From: Parapedobacter indicus
Lineage (GTDB): Bacteria; Bacteroidota; Bacteroidia; Sphingobacteriales; Sphingobacteriaceae
NCBI RefSeq assembly: GCF_900113765.1
Contig: NZ_FOQO01000002.1
Span: 372,001-436,000 of the forward strand
Reading direction: 5' to 3'
Length of the DNA: 64,000 nucleotides
This document shows positions 34,280-42,887 of this stretch, piece by piece. Numbering within the stretch: the first letter of the stretch is position 1; each line of letters starts with the position of its first letter. Under the pieces are notes generated by a model that saw only the letters and a list, made by a program, of their open reading frames with translations, was not told where the DNA came from and did no database searches. The translations under genes were made by a program, and so were the position numbers.

Positions 34280-35503
34280 TTACGGCAATAAGTGGGTTAC
34301 CGCCCTTACCGCGCGATCGTGCTTTTTCACAAAGGGATTTTCCTTGTCCCAAACATATCCTGCTAAAACCGAACATACTTTACGGCGGACATCTTCATTG
34401 ACTTCCGGATGAAAAATAAACTTTTGTAAATCCCCGGAATACCAGTCGCGTATATATGAACGGAATACATCGACACCCCAAAGCATATGTTCTTCGTACT
34501 CGTGTTCCCAGTCTACCACCTCGCCAGCCAGTTGCCTGATAGCCAATTTTGCTGATAATGCACCTGATTCGGTGGCAAAGCACACGCCCGACGAAAATAC
34601 CGGATCCAGAAATTCGGCACTATTGCCCGTAAGGGCATAGCCCGTGCCATACAATTTTTTCACCGCCTTTGCATAGGATACGATTTTCTTGGGTTCAAAC
34701 AGAAATTCCAATTCATCAAATCGTGCCCGATAGTAGTCCGATTGGCGGATGATATGCCGAAACGTATCTGCGTTATTACCTTGATCCAACGCTTCCAGGT
34801 GCTCCTTAGGGCAAACCAGCCCCAGTGACGAGCGGCCGTCGGAAAACGGAATCACCCAAAACCAAACCTTTTGATCAAGTATATCAAAAGTAATCATCGT
34901 TCCTTCTTCGCCCGAAGGACGACGAACGTCGTCGACATGCACAAACGTTGCTGCCATGGGAGGGAATGAAGAAGGTGCGTCCAAATCCAGCAGCCGGGGC
35001 AATACACGTCCGTAACCACTGCAATCGATCAGAAACCGCGCGTGAATTTCCCGTCGGTTTCCTGCTTCATCGCTCACCGTGGTCAATGAATCTGTCCCGT
35101 TGAACACCACATTTTCTACCGTGGTGCCAAACGCAATATCTACCCCCCGACGCTGCAAAACATCGGTCAGGGTTTTGTCAAAGTCGGCCCGGGGCAACTG
35201 CCATGTCCAATTCCACCCCTTCGAAAATTTCTGGCTGAAGTCAAACCAGCATACCTCACTTCCGCGGAGAAAACGGGCGCCGAATTTCTTTTCGAATCCT
35301 TTTGCTTCCACTTCTTCGACAAACCCGGCCTCATCAAAATGGTCCATGCATCGGGGTATTAAACTCTCCCCGATGACAAAACGCGGAAAGTGGGTCCGTT
35401 CGACAACCTTAACCTTAATTCCTTTCTGATGGAGAAGCGAAGCCGCTACGGCTCCAGACGGCCCGGCTCCGATCACTAAGACATCAACGTGCTCTGAAAT
35501 CAT
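34280..35503 (-). CDS. FAD-dependent oxidoreductase, flavin-dependent halogenase-like
   Basis: A 407-residue flavoprotein of the tryptophan-halogenase/geranylgeranyl-reductase superfamily. The FAD dinucleotide fold is at the N-terminus (VLVIGAGPSGAVAASLLHQK), the GESLIP motif at about residues 45-50, and WFWVIP at residues 214-219 fits the WxWxIP motif that marks flavin-dependent halogenases. DCSGYGRVLPRLLDLD and LTGNSAEFLDPVFSSGVCFA are the second FAD region. In flexirubin clusters such enzymes could chlorinate or hydroxylate the aryl or resorcinol ring. It is the first gene of the left arm and has its own TTG-N20-TAAGTTTG promoter. Whether it halogenates or hydroxylates cannot be told from sequence. 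Confidence 0.8.
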   Translation of the reverse strand: MISEHVDVLVIGAGPSGAVAASLLHQKGIKVKVVERTHFPRFVIGESLIPRCMDHFDEAGFVEEVEAKGFEKKFGARFLRGSEVCWFDFSQKFSKGWNWTWQLPRADFDKTLTDVLQRRGVDIAFGTTVENVVFNGTDSLTTVSDEAGNRREIHARFLIDCSGYGRVLPRLLDLDAPSSFPPMAATFVHVDDVRRPSGEEGTMITFDILDQKVWFWVIPFSDGRSSLGLVCPKEHLEALDQGNNADTFRHIIRQSDYYRARFDELEFLFEPKKIVSYAKAVKKLYGTGYALTGNSAEFLDPVFSSGVCFATESGALSAKLAIRQLAGEVVDWEHEYEEHMLWGVDVFRSYIRDWYSGDLQKFIFHPEVNEDVRRKVCSVLAGYVWDKENPFVKKHDRAVRAVTHLLP

Positions 35504-35528
35504 TCTTGTAAATGGGATATGAACGGGC

Positions 35529-35559
35529 CAAACTTAGGCAAAGTTGCCTATAAAAGCAA
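35529..35559 (-). promoter_or_regulatory. promoter of the halogenase-like gene (TTG-N20-TAAGTTTG)
   Basis: On the minus strand TTG (35557-35559), 20 bases, then TAAGTTTG (35529-35536), 25 bases before ATG at 35503. It matches the Bacteroidota -33/-7 consensus and has the same spacing, same -7 word and same preceding CC as the tyrosine ammonia-lyase promoter at 49009-49039. Confidence 0.65.
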
Positions 35560-35707
35560 GTTCTGAAATCTTCCGTACTTACCCCGAAATTTAGCGCATC
35601 ACCGACTGCGCGCACAGCACTGCGTAAACAGCCCCGAAATATACCCCGAAGATTACGCAATCAGCAATTACATCTTTTGCGGTTAATTTCGGGGCATATT
35701 CAGAACT
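35559..35707. repeat. 149-bp inverted-repeat element with CCCCGAAAT words
   Basis: AGTTCTGAA at 35559-35567 is matched by TTCAGAACT at 35699-35707, and CCCCGAAATT at 35582-35591 by AATTTCGGGG at 35685-35694. Two more copies of CCCCGAA lie at 35632 and 35644, and GCGTAA/TTACGC pair inside. It fills most of the gap between the ThuA-like gene and the halogenase-like gene. It may be a small non-autonomous element, or a terminator of the ThuA operon. No gene was seen in this gap. Confidence 0.45.
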
Positions 35708-35718
35708 ATTTAACAATT

Positions 35719-38700
35719 TTATTTATTTCTCTTTAATCCCGTTGCACGACTATTCGCAAATTTAATGGTATCGCGCATCATAAAGAAATTACCATTTAAA
35801 ACAAGATAAACAGGTTGCACCCCACTATCCACATCTGGCAGTCTGGCCACGTAGCGTTGAAATTTCACAGCTGTCGATAAATTGCTAACTTCAGTGCCGG
35901 ATGCAGGCTCAGGCAGAAATTGCCCAACCATCGGTCCTGTAGGTGAGTTCAATCGAACTTCAACTATACCATCTCCAGAACCCGACATTTCCAGTTGTCT
36001 GATGCCTCCTAAATCTACTTTTTCAAAAACAAGGTAATCCCCTGTTTTTACCATCAGTTCCAATTGGCCGCCTGTACTGGGTGTTTTTATATTCATGGAT
36101 CCCTTACGCGAATCCGCACTTGAAAAAAGCATTTCCGGATTTCTTAAAATAACAACGCTGTCGGCATATACCGGAGGTACATCGTTAGCTCCGGTATCCG
36201 TATAACCCGCCTTCACCATGTAAACCGCTTCGACGTCGCCCTTTTGAGTCGTTTTATAGGTATCCTGCAACGGCAGGGATTTTTGCGGAGGCTCGCTCAA
36301 GCCAAGAATAAAATCCACCATCTGTTTTGCGACCTCGGGTGTCAAATCCGGATGGGCGCTCATCGCAACCGGTCCCCATATCCCACTGCCCCCGTTGATG
36401 ATCTTTTCGGTTAAATAGTTAGAGGCATTCTTATCATGCTTATATTTTTCGGCAACCTGCTTAAAGGTTGGCCCTACAGATTCTTTACTGATTGCATGAC
36501 ATGAATAACAGTCACTCGCATTCAATTTCATTCCACCAAGCAGCATTTTGAAATCGGATGGTATTGACTGTCCGGGAACAGGATCGCCAAGCATAGGCTC
36601 ATAACCGCCCGGCAAATAATCGATGGTTACAGTTACTTTGGCTGCAGCAATGCTGCCGTCGGCTGTGGATCCATCCTCTTTATCCGTTACATTTACCGCA
36701 TAATCGATTACTCCATCGGGAAAGTAGAACGTTTGGTTACTTTTAATATCAAGTTGTACAAGTGGCGCATTATTACCTGCTTTTAGTTGAATGGAATCCC
36801 TGCTTTTGGCACCTTCCCGATCGGTTACTGTAAGCGTGGCCGTATACAAACCCGCTTGATCAAATGTCACTGACGGGCTGGCTTGTTGCAGCACTTGAGA
36901 GAATCCCTTTTCAGAAGTGACTCTCCACTCATACGTTAGTTCGTCGTCGTCATAGTCCCTGGACGCGGAACCTGACAAGGTCACCTTTAAAGGTAAAGCA
37001 CCGGCTTTTCGATCGACATTCGCTTTTGCTATGGGAGCGCGATTGCCACCATTAAAATCGATGCGTACCAATTTTGCGTCATCGTTCGCCTTGAACCAGC
37101 CTTTACCATATTCCAATACATACAAACCACCATCCGGCCCAAATTGAATATCCATGGGCCCTGCAAATTCACTATTGGGCATAAAACGCTCCATAGATTG
37201 GTAGTTGCCGTTGTCATCCATGGTAACCACTAGAATCCAGTTCCTGATCCATTCGGTAATAAACCATTTTCCTTCATAATAATCGGGAAATGTGTTTTTC
37301 GCATGCTTGAAATCCTGTTTTCTAAAAACCGGACCTCCAACTGCCGAGCGGGCGCCCGTACCCATTTCCGGGAATTCCGCAGATTCAGCATAGGGATACC
37401 AGATAAACGCCGGTTGTGCCTGCGGAAGTTCTGTTTTTCCCGTATTTAAACGCGAATTATTTCGCGGTTTCATCGGATCGAACTTTTCACCTGATTTTTC
37501 CTGCGCGAAATCGTAATTCCAGTACGCTTTATTATTCCCAACAAAATAGGGCCAACCGTAATTGCCTGGTCCGCGGATTTGATTAAACTCATCTGCGGAA
37601 GCAGGCCCTCTATTCAGCGAATCTACCTTCGAATCAGGACCGACTTCGCCCACGTAGAGCCACCCCGTTTTTGTATCCATGGATAGGCGCCAGGGCTGGC
37701 GATGTCCCATCGAATAAATTTCGGGTCGTGTGTGTTGAGTTCCCTGAGGGAATAAATTCCCTTCAGGTATTGAATAGGTCCCGTCTGGCTCCGGGTGAAT
37801 ACGTAATACCTTCCCCCGTAGGTCGTTGGTGTTGGCAGCTGTGCGCTGGGCATTAAACGTCTCACGGCCTTTCCGCTCGTCGATCGGCGTATACGGCGTG
37901 GCCCGCGGACTTGTGTTATCACCTACGGTAACAAACAGGTCTCCCGTACCCCTGGGATCGAACAGCAGTCCGCCCCCGGTATGAATGCCATCTGTATTCT
38001 GATGTGGAATTTTCAGTAAGATTTTTTCAGAGGCCTTATCCAGCTGCATGTTATTCATTGTAAACCGGGAAACGTGGTAATTGGAGGTAGCATCGGGAAA
38101 ACCCGGTTCCGTGTAAAACAGATAAATCCAGCTATTTTCATCAAACGCAGGATCAAGCGCTATTCCCAGCAATCCATCCTCGTATTTTGCCAAGACGGGA
38201 ATGGATCCGACGGTGTTTACCTTTTTCGTTTGGGGATCATAAACCTGAACATTTCCCCTTCGTTCCGCAAAGAAAACACGGCCATCACTGGCAATAGCCA
38301 TCTGCATGGGTTCATCCAGCTTCTCAGCCAATACCGTTTTGCTAAAACGGTTCTCTTCGGGCATCGACGTTGAATAATCCAGCGGTTTGGGGTGGTCACC
38401 GCCTACCACCCAGTCTAGCGCTGCCCAAAATTGTTTCAAATAAAGTGAATCGCTCCAGGTCTCCTTCGTGTGCCCCATTCCGATGTAATACGAGCGGCTA
38501 CCTTCAAAATGATGATACCAGGCAATGGGATGTCCTTCCCCCATATTGCCTCCCTCATAGGTCTTTTCGTCCAGCGTAACAAGTATATTGATCTCCGGGC
38601 TAACATTCATAAAGTTATAATGCTCATCTGTATGGACGAAGCTGTCCGGTAAAAAGCTAGTGGCGGGAAAATCTTTATCAGCCGTTATGTAGGTAGCTTC

Positions 38701-39135
38701 CTGCACAGCAGGATGGCTATGAAAATAAGCTCCGATCAGCTTGTTATACCACGGCCAGTCCCGCTCCGCATCTACAGATGCATGCGTGGCAAGAAAACCG
38801 CCGCCGGCTTGGATAAATCTTTTGAAACTCGTTCTTTGCTCATCATTGAAGAGTGCACCGGAGACATTCAAAAAAATAACCGCCTGGTATTTTTTCAGAT
38901 TACGTTCATTAAACGCCGTGGCGTCTTCTGTAGAATCAACAATAATGCCCTTTTCCTGCGCATTTTTAAACAGGACCTCATAGCCCGCATCGATAGCTTC
39001 CGTGTGCCTGTACCCCTCTGTCTTACTGAACACCAATATGCGCGGCTTAGTCTTTTGACAAGAGATGAATGAGCTTCCAATAATCCCGAATAAGAGTATT
39101 GGAGTATATAACCTGATAACCTTGGATTTCGACAT
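35719..39135 (-). CDS. ThuA / PQQ-type sugar dehydrogenase / PKD / cytochrome c multidomain lipoprotein
   Basis: A 1138-residue exported protein. The leader VIRLYTPILLFGIIGSSFIS ends in a lipobox Cys. Domains in order: ThuA-like trehalose utilisation domain (ILVFSKTEGYRHTEAIDAGY to about 255), a PQQ-dependent soluble glucose dehydrogenase-like beta propeller (about 275-690, with FDPRGTGDLFVTVGDNTSPR and GNYGWPYFVGNN), a PKD domain (about 705-800), a class I cytochrome c with haem motif CYSCH at residues 876-880 and a distal Met candidate in PVAMSAHPDL, and a C-terminal CBM6-like domain. It should oxidise a sugar in the periplasm and pass electrons to its own haem. The frame opens at 39162; ATG at 39135 (MSKSKVIRLY) starts the natural leader. 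Confidence 0.88.
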   Translation of the reverse strand: MSKSKVIRLYTPILLFGIIGSSFISCQKTKPRILVFSKTEGYRHTEAIDAGYEVLFKNAQEKGIIVDSTEDATAFNERNLKKYQAVIFLNVSGALFNDEQRTSFKRFIQAGGGFLATHASVDAERDWPWYNKLIGAYFHSHPAVQEATYITADKDFPATSFLPDSFVHTDEHYNFMNVSPEINILVTLDEKTYEGGNMGEGHPIAWYHHFEGSRSYYIGMGHTKETWSDSLYLKQFWAALDWVVGGDHPKPLDYSTSMPEENRFSKTVLAEKLDEPMQMAIASDGRVFFAERRGNVQVYDPQTKKVNTVGSIPVLAKYEDGLLGIALDPAFDENSWIYLFYTEPGFPDATSNYHVSRFTMNNMQLDKASEKILLKIPHQNTDGIHTGGGLLFDPRGTGDLFVTVGDNTSPRATPYTPIDERKGRETFNAQRTAANTNDLRGKVLRIHPEPDGTYSIPEGNLFPQGTQHTRPEIYSMGHRQPWRLSMDTKTGWLYVGEVGPDSKVDSLNRGPASADEFNQIRGPGNYGWPYFVGNNKAYWNYDFAQEKSGEKFDPMKPRNNSRLNTGKTELPQAQPAFIWYPYAESAEFPEMGTGARSAVGGPVFRKQDFKHAKNTFPDYYEGKWFITEWIRNWILVVTMDDNGNYQSMERFMPNSEFAGPMDIQFGPDGGLYVLEYGKGWFKANDDAKLVRIDFNGGNRAPIAKANVDRKAGALPLKVTLSGSASRDYDDDELTYEWRVTSEKGFSQVLQQASPSVTFDQAGLYTATLTVTDREGAKSRDSIQLKAGNNAPLVQLDIKSNQTFYFPDGVIDYAVNVTDKEDGSTADGSIAAAKVTVTIDYLPGGYEPMLGDPVPGQSIPSDFKMLLGGMKLNASDCYSCHAISKESVGPTFKQVAEKYKHDKNASNYLTEKIINGGSGIWGPVAMSAHPDLTPEVAKQMVDFILGLSEPPQKSLPLQDTYKTTQKGDVEAVYMVKAGYTDTGANDVPPVYADSVVILRNPEMLFSSADSRKGSMNIKTPSTGGQLELMVKTGDYLVFEKVDLGGIRQLEMSGSGDGIVEVRLNSPTGPMVGQFLPEPASGTEVSNLSTAVKFQRYVARLPDVDSGVQPVYLVLNGNFFMMRDTIKFANSRATGLKRNK

Positions 39136-39184
39136 GTAGAGAAACGTTAGAAATTGGTTCATTATTGTATAAATCTTGATAGGA

Positions 39185-40147
39185 CTAATCGACTAATGCA
39201 AATGCCTTTTTCATCGCTTTGGCAGTTGCCGAGATAGCTTGTTCGTCGTTCATATTAGTTAATGCTTCGTTAAAAGGCTCTGCCTGAACAGGGCCATCGT
39301 ATCCGATGGAAACCAACGCTTCCAAAAAAGATTCTGTATCGATAACTCCTGTTGCAAGCGGTAATTCCCGCTGGTAACCGGGTTGATTCTCCCAGGTAAT
39401 CCCCTTGATTGCGTCATTGAGGTCGCACCCAACAATATCGCTGTTTTCAAGCGTTTTCAAATCAGCTACATTTTCGCCGGAAGTAAACCAGTGCGCTGTA
39501 TCCAGGTGAAAACCTACGTTTGGCCGCCCGATAGCAGCAATGAGTTCCTTAGTCTCTGCCATCGTATGTATAAACGGAAATTTATTAGCTGACCAGATAG
39601 ACTTGGGCCCTACATATTCCAATCCCAGACGAATATCCTGATCAGCTAAAATTCCCGCTATTTCCCGGAGCCTGGTTGCGGTCTGCCTGAAATTCTGCAG
39701 ATAATTGAGCTCATCGTGGTTGGACATGATGTACGTCATCATTCTGTCGGCTCCGATTTTGTGCAGCACCTTTGCCATAGCGGGCAACTGTTCCAATCCT
39801 TTCCGATAGGTTTCTTCATCTTTTCGATATTCCACATACAAGAAGGAAACACCCCAGCTCAACTTCATCTTTTTCATCTCCTCCAGCAAAGCGTCCAATT
39901 CATGATCTGATTTTTCCATCAGATCGTTGGTAATCACCGATACCGACTCAAAACCGTACCGATGGGCTATTGTGCACAGATCGCGTTGCGTAACTAACTG
40001 CTCAACTCCGATTAAGTACGGATTCAGGCTCATGGTGAACTTTCGTCCCGGCAACACCGGAGTGCCCCCCTTGAGGAATAAGGGGGCCAAACCGATGAAG
40101 GATGCGCTTAGCGATTTTGCAATAAATACTCTTCTGTTATAAGACAT
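39185..40147 (-). CDS. exported sugar phosphate isomerase/epimerase-like TIM barrel protein
   Basis: A 320-residue xylose-isomerase-like TIM barrel with an N-terminal Tat-type leader (YNRRVFIAKSLSASFIGLAP). Barrel motifs are ADQDIRLGLEYVGPKSIW (metal-binding Glu), NVGFHLDTAHWFTSGENVA (His and Asp), IVGCDLNDAI and the last strand GPVQAEPFN with Glu. Such proteins epimerise or isomerise sugars, or act on 3-keto sugars, with a divalent metal. Export by Tat would put it in the periplasm beside the ThuA/dehydrogenase protein encoded 50 bp downstream. The exact substrate is unknown. Confidence 0.85.
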   Translation of the reverse strand: MSYNRRVFIAKSLSASFIGLAPLFLKGGTPVLPGRKFTMSLNPYLIGVEQLVTQRDLCTIAHRYGFESVSVITNDLMEKSDHELDALLEEMKKMKLSWGVSFLYVEYRKDEETYRKGLEQLPAMAKVLHKIGADRMMTYIMSNHDELNYLQNFRQTATRLREIAGILADQDIRLGLEYVGPKSIWSANKFPFIHTMAETKELIAAIGRPNVGFHLDTAHWFTSGENVADLKTLENSDIVGCDLNDAIKGITWENQPGYQRELPLATGVIDTESFLEALVSIGYDGPVQAEPFNEALTNMNDEQAISATAKAMKKAFALVD

Positions 40148-40182
40148 AGGGCTTTTTTTAAGAGAGATAAACAGACTTTCGC

Positions 40183-41028
40183 TTATTCGATCAGCAAGTT
40201 TCCCAATAATTTTTTCATAAATTTCAAGCTTCTTTCTGCTTCATCTATTTTTCCACATTCTACGCTGAGAAAAATTTCCCGGTCTATCGGCTCCATAATT
40301 TCGATCACTTTATCCCATTCAACCATCCCTTCGCCGCAGGCACAGCCCACGGGCGTTCCGGTTACTTTCCCTCTTTCGTACTCACTGTGCTCCATGCTGA
40401 TGTCTTTGGCATGAATATGCAATACATGATCCCTTACCTGTAACAAGCCCTCATACGGGTCTTCTTCGCCTGCTAAGTAAGAGTTTCCTGTATCCCAGTT
40501 AATACCGATCCAGGGCGATTTTACCAGATTGACAATACGCAGTAAGCCTTCGGCAGTTTTGGTATAAATTCCGTGTGGCTCGATACAGATGTATACCTTG
40601 TGCCGGTTGGCAACCAGATTTGCTTTTGTGAGGGAATACTTCATGGCGTCATGGGCAAATTCGTCATCCATCCAATCGGGCTTTACCATTTCGTCTGTAT
40701 TCACAAAGGAGGCTTGCATGGCATCTGCCAATTGAATGGCCCGCGTAAGCCTGCTTACTGCTGCCTCCGGTTTCATTAGCGGACTGTGCCCGCTGATGCT
40801 GCTTACCCCGATGTTGTATTTATCACATATTTCTTTCATCAGCAACGAGTCTTCCTCCATGGAGAAAGAATGGAAATACTGCACTTCACTTAACAGCTCC
40901 CAGCCGGTATGTACCATAGGCTCTATGTATTTATACCCTATTTCCGATGCGATTTTTACGCCCTCCTCAAATCCCTTGTCTGCACTGCGACAGTACTCCA
41001 TGTTTAAACTGATCCTGAACTTTGCCAT
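40183..41028 (-). CDS. sugar phosphate isomerase/epimerase-like TIM barrel protein (cytoplasmic)
   Basis: A 281-residue xylose-isomerase-like TIM barrel with no leader. Metal ligands are probably in VYICIEPHGIY (Glu), SPWIGINWDTGNSYLAGED (Asp), HVLHIHAKDISMEHSEYERG (His) and EIFLSVECGKIDEAE (Glu). It differs clearly from the exported relative encoded next to it, so the two could act on the same sugar on two sides of the inner membrane. It lies 46 bp after SusD and 35 bp before the exported isomerase in the same operon. Confidence 0.85.
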   Translation of the reverse strand: MAKFRISLNMEYCRSADKGFEEGVKIASEIGYKYIEPMVHTGWELLSEVQYFHSFSMEEDSLLMKEICDKYNIGVSSISGHSPLMKPEAAVSRLTRAIQLADAMQASFVNTDEMVKPDWMDDEFAHDAMKYSLTKANLVANRHKVYICIEPHGIYTKTAEGLLRIVNLVKSPWIGINWDTGNSYLAGEEDPYEGLLQVRDHVLHIHAKDISMEHSEYERGKVTGTPVGCACGEGMVEWDKVIEIMEPIDREIFLSVECGKIDEAERSLKFMKKLLGNLLIE

Positions 41029-41074
41029 ATTATTTGTTTTATTTTTAAGTGTCTGTTAGAATGATTCCTGTCAA

Positions 41075-42856
41075 TTAATAATTCGGATTTTGCGTGAGTT
41101 TTGAAACGCCGCCCGACGTGGTCAGATCAATCTGAGCCTGGGGGATGGGGTAATATTCATTTTTATTTTTTGTAAAGAATGCGCCGACCAAATCGGTTGT
41201 AAGATCAGCTTCGTAACGATAATAGGCAGCAAGCACCTGGTCTGCAATTCCCCACCTGGAGATATCGTAATAACGATGGCCTTCGAGGCCAAGTTCCAGT
41301 TTCCGTTCATGATAAATAGCCTTCAGTGCAAACGGTTTTCCCTGCACTGCAAAAGTGCCGGCGGGATAGGGGCTAACCTGGTAGTTGGCTGCGGGAGTGG
41401 TAGAACGCGGGCCAGTGGGATCTGCATCGTTTGCATATGTATATACCACGCTTTCTGGATTGGCTGCCCGCTGGCGCAAACGGTTTACATACTGTTCTGC
41501 TATACCAAGGTTACCCAGCTGGGCCTCTGTTTCGGCTGCTAGCAGGAGTACATCGGCAAACCGGATTAAATTCAGGTTGATGGCATTTCCCGGAGCCCAA
41601 GATGTATAATTACCATGCTGACCCTGCGTGGCCTGGCGGTGTACATTTTTCACCGGAGAGTAAGGTCCCGCCTCGGCCTGATCCCTTATCCACGCTTTGC
41701 CCTGATGTACCCCCCAATCGAGATAGGGAACGCCCCTACGGCCCACGGTCCAGTCGAGCCTCGGATCCAGGGGGCCGGTGTCGGGGATGAATGGTTGGTC
41801 GGAATTGATTCCCTGATCACTTTTTACCGGATGCCGATTGTACTCATCGAGGTAAGGAAGTCCCTGTCCATTCGTCCGGAATGAATTTACCAGATCCTGT
41901 GACGGAATGTAAATTCCGCAGCAAGAGAATATCGTCACCGGGTAATTCAACAGGTCGCCACCATTGGAGTTGGACACATCGTTGGTGCCCAGGTTGGGGG
42001 TCATCTGTACGACAAAAACCGATTCCTCGTTATTCTCGGTAGCCGCATCAAAATTATCCTGAAAAGCTTTGGTAAGATCGTAATTAATGCCTTTTGAATT
42101 TTTGCCTTGCGTAATTACCTGGTCGAAAATCAGTTTGGCTTCGGGCCATTTTTGCTGATAGACCAAGGCTTTCCCGAGGTATGAAGCCGCAGCCCATTTA
42201 TTTGCACGTCCGATTTCTGTCCAGGATTCCGGCAGGTTGTTCATTGCAAAAGTGAAATCCGCCTCGATCATCGGCCAGATATCCTGATCGTTGGGTACAT
42301 TGTAATCCGTCGTATTTTCGTCTACCCATGGCACCATGTTCCAGTTTTTTTTGAGATCGAAATAAAAATGAGAACGAAGGAATCGCGCCTGTGCTTCGAT
42401 AGTACTTCGTTCTTCCGGCGACAGGTCGGTCGCTTTCGAGAGGATACGGATCACTGAATTGGCGCGGTTCACCCCTTCGTAGCACGACCGCCATTTGTTA
42501 TTCAGGTAAGAATTGGATGGGTCCATGGCGTTCCACCGCTGATAGGGGATCATGGGTATTTCAGAACCGCCGCCCGCACCCTTGTGTGCCTCGCCACCTG
42601 CGATACTGCCCTGTAAAAAATTACTGGGCGAAGCTGACCAGCCCGATCCGCCTGCCAACGCGTCGGTGCCGCTCGAAACACCGTCCAGCGCCGCGTAGGC
42701 GCCGATCAGCAATGCATTTACTCCTTCCCGGGAGGTAAGAATGGATTCATTTAATGCGCCCTGAACGGGTTTTTCGAGTAATTCTTTTGTACATCCGATG
42801 ACTAACAGCACCGTCGCCGCCACCAAAATTTTCACGAGGTTCATTATATTTTTCAT
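41075..42856 (-). CDS. SusD/RagB-family lipoprotein of the central sugar locus
   Basis: A 593-residue surface lipoprotein with the leader MNLVKILVAATVLLVIGC and lipobox Cys22. SusD motifs: RWNAMDPSNSYLNNKWRSCY, EGVNRANSVIRIL, EAQARFLRSHFYFDLKKNWN, KWAAASYLGKALVYQQKW, INLNLIRFADVLLLAAETEA and ERKLELGLEGHRYYDISRWG. It is longer than the SusD of the pectin-type locus and not a close relative. It lies 31 bp after its SusC partner. An alternative ATG is at 42844. Confidence 0.94.
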   Translation of the reverse strand: MKNIMNLVKILVAATVLLVIGCTKELLEKPVQGALNESILTSREGVNALLIGAYAALDGVSSGTDALAGGSGWSASPSNFLQGSIAGGEAHKGAGGGSEIPMIPYQRWNAMDPSNSYLNNKWRSCYEGVNRANSVIRILSKATDLSPEERSTIEAQARFLRSHFYFDLKKNWNMVPWVDENTTDYNVPNDQDIWPMIEADFTFAMNNLPESWTEIGRANKWAAASYLGKALVYQQKWPEAKLIFDQVITQGKNSKGINYDLTKAFQDNFDAATENNEESVFVVQMTPNLGTNDVSNSNGGDLLNYPVTIFSCCGIYIPSQDLVNSFRTNGQGLPYLDEYNRHPVKSDQGINSDQPFIPDTGPLDPRLDWTVGRRGVPYLDWGVHQGKAWIRDQAEAGPYSPVKNVHRQATQGQHGNYTSWAPGNAINLNLIRFADVLLLAAETEAQLGNLGIAEQYVNRLRQRAANPESVVYTYANDADPTGPRSTTPAANYQVSPYPAGTFAVQGKPFALKAIYHERKLELGLEGHRYYDISRWGIADQVLAAYYRYEADLTTDLVGAFFTKNKNEYYPIPQAQIDLTTSGGVSKLTQNPNY

Positions 42857-42887
42857 TAGTTCGTTCTTTAAAGGTGATTCGTAATCG

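Noticed and set aside
35560..35710. CRISPR array from the repeated CCCCGAA words
   Set aside because: The copies are only 7-10 bases long, irregularly spaced and partly inverted; no cas gene is near.
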